Assembly: GCF_901709675.1 (NCBI RefSeq)
Contig: NW_023590222.1
Span: 162,540-226,539 of the forward strand
Length of the DNA: 64,000 nucleotides
Reading direction: 5' to 3'
Source of the DNA: Syngnathus acus
Taxonomy: Eukaryota; Chordata; Actinopteri; Syngnathiformes; Syngnathidae
This document shows, one piece after another, positions 62,830 through 64,000 of the stretch. Numbering within the stretch: the first letter of the stretch is position 1; each line of letters opens with the position of its first letter. Below the pieces are notes generated by a model. It made no database searches and was not told where the DNA came from. It saw only the letters and a program-made list of their open reading frames with translations. Position numbers and translations under genes: made by a program.

Positions 62830-63480
62830 GGAGGGTGCCTGGTCCCCGGACTCGCCTCTTACGCGCGCCCGCTGTCATTCTCCGGAGGCAAAGTTACACT
62901 AAGGGGAGGCTGCCTCCTCCCGCCTGCCGCCCGAGGATGCTGCCTCATCCCCGGACGAGCCTCTTACGCGCGCCCGCTGTCATTCTCCGGAGGCTAAGTT
63001 ACACTAAGGGGAGGCTGCCTCCGCCCGCCGCCCGTGGATGCTGCCTCATCCCCGGACTCGCCTCTTACGCGCGCCCGCTGTCATTCTCCGGAGGCTAAGT
63101 TACACTAAGGGGAGGCTGCCTCCGCCCGCCGCCCGCGGATGCTGCCTCATCCCCGGACTCGCCTCTTACGCGCGCCCGCTGTCATTCTCCGGAGGCTAAG
63201 TTACACTAAGGGGAGGCTGCCTCCGCCCGCCGCCCGTGGATGCTGCCTCATCCCCGGACTCGCCTCTTACGCGCGCCCGCTGTCATTCTCCGGAGGCTAA
63301 GTTACACTAAGGGGAGGCTGCCTCCGCCCGCCGCCCGTGGATGCTGCCTCATCCCCGGACTCGCCTCTTACGCGCGCCCCGCTGTCATTCTCCGGAGGCT
63401 AAGTTACACTAAGGGGAGGCTGCCTCCGCCCGCCGCCCGCCGACGCTGCCTCATCGCCGGGCCGGCCTCCCTCCCGCGGC
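62830..63480. repeat. rDNA spacer tandem repeat, 101 bp, six units
   Basis: The anchor TTACACTAAGGGGAGGCTGC recurs at 62,894, 62,999, 63,100, 63,201, 63,302 and 63,404 (105, 101, 101, 101, 102 bp). Units are GC-rich (GCGCGCCCGCTGTCATTCTC). They lie just past the 28S 3' end, the usual place of 3' external spacer/IGS repeats. Confidence 0.92.
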
Positions 63481-63580
63481 AGCCTCCCTAAATTCGACAA
63501 AGTTCCACCCCGCCCCTGGTACCCGCCACCTCCAGCAGGGGGGGGGGGGTTGCCGACCGGCCCCCGGAGGTGCTCCGGCC

Positions 63581-64000
63581 GACAAAAGGTTGGATCGAGG
63601 GCTGACTCTCAATAGATCGCAGCGAGGTAGCTGCTCTGCTACTTACGAGACCCTGACCCAGAATCAGGTCGTATGCAAGTCATTTAGCACCGGGCTCTTC
63701 TCAAACATGCTATATCGTTTACCGGGAGTGGGATGCCCCAAAATCCTACTGGAGCACCCCGGCCAGTATCGTACGGCTCTGCGCACTGGGGGCGTCAGAC
63801 ACCCACCGGCTATCGCTGGACCAACCGGAGTGCCGCGGCGGTAGTGGTATCGCCGCGTCTAGGCGGGATTCTGACTTAGAGGCGTTCAGTCATAATCCCG
63901 CAGATGGTAGCTTCGCACCATTGGCTCCTCAGCCAAGCACACACACCAAATGTCTGAACCTGCGGTTCCTCTCGTACTGAGCAGGATTGCTATTGCGACG
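63581..64000 (-). rRNA. 28S rRNA, 3' end (cut by the window edge)
   Basis: The minus strand contains the sarcin-ricin loop AGTACGAGAGGAACCG (63,963-63,978). It continues TGGCTGAGGAGCCAATGG, ATGACTGAACGCCTCTAAGT and GATCTATTGAGAGTCAGC and ends near CCAACCTTTTGTC at 63,581. The expansion segment between 63,640 and 63,840 (GCCGGTGGGTGTCTGACG) is the variable part. Transcription by Pol I runs leftward into the spacer repeats. Protein frames across it are artefacts. Confidence 0.95.

Noticed and set aside
62788-63844. Open frames across the 101-bp repeats and the 28S region
   Set aside because: GC-rich tandem repeat and rRNA sequence; frames exist only because stops are rare there.

Overview
The window is eukaryotic, repeat-saturated DNA from a ray-finned (teleost-type) fish. 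The evidence is: L2-clade LINEs with hexanucleotide tails, a Rex3/RTE-type LINE, tRNA-headed fish SINEs, hAT, Tc1-like and Tigger-like transposon remnants, long CA/GT microsatellites, vertebrate-type tRNA genes and a vertebrate-type 28S rRNA 3' end. The species cannot be named from sequence alone. Only one piece looks like a conserved host protein gene: four exons of an IkB-kinase (IKK) family gene near 57.8-59.6 kb.

Region 1 (1 to about 46.9 kb) is one segmental-duplication cluster. A unit X (degraded SGNH/RT LINE, L2 3' UTR, hAT end, tRNA-Pro pair, Tc1-like MITE with nested hAT, L2 RT C-terminus, a possible two-exon mini-gene, a telomere-like array, a tRNA array) occurs four times: forward at 6.26-13.32 kb, reversed at 16.35-22.69 kb, reversed at 25.68-33.82 kb and forward at 34.14-42.78 kb. 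The last two form a palindrome with arms of about 8 kb and a spacer of about 320 bp. The first two face each other across a 500-N gap (13,321-13,820). A second unit A (L2 3' end, LINE leader, hAT with SINE, LINE tail, GT/GA microsatellite, Tigger remnant, tRNA-Gln) occurs directly repeated at 2.44-5.51 and 22.69-25.75 kb. A dead RTE-like LINE with C-terminal zinc finger occurs at 13.8-15.5 kb (+) and 43.35-46.9 kb (-).

The most unusual content is in X. Its tRNA arrays have a repeat of about 160 bp, with a tRNA-Gln-like body of about 72 nt that mostly carries a CTC (Glu-type) anticodon. They pass directly into degenerate (TTAGGG)n-like arrays. Each array block is bounded by the 3' half of the same tRNA and by a short cassette reading ATGGCCAAAAAGAAAG followed by GTGAG, which looks like a start codon plus splice donor.

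Region 2 (46.9-61.0 kb) is a patchwork of scattered tRNA genes and pseudogenes (Ser, Gln, Val, Thr), solo-LTR-like elements, SINEs, LINE fragments, a complete Tigger-like element and the IKK exons, ending in a tandem tRNA-Ser cluster. Region 3 (61.0-64.0 kb) is a 5'-truncated Rex3-like LINE, six copies of a 101-bp GC-rich spacer repeat, and the 3' end of a 28S rRNA gene on the minus strand, so the right edge enters an rDNA unit. Together the telomere-like arrays, tRNA clusters, palindromes and rDNA suggest a subtelomeric or NOR-flanking location, but that is inference. Many small indels between copies show that part of the assembly is imperfect.
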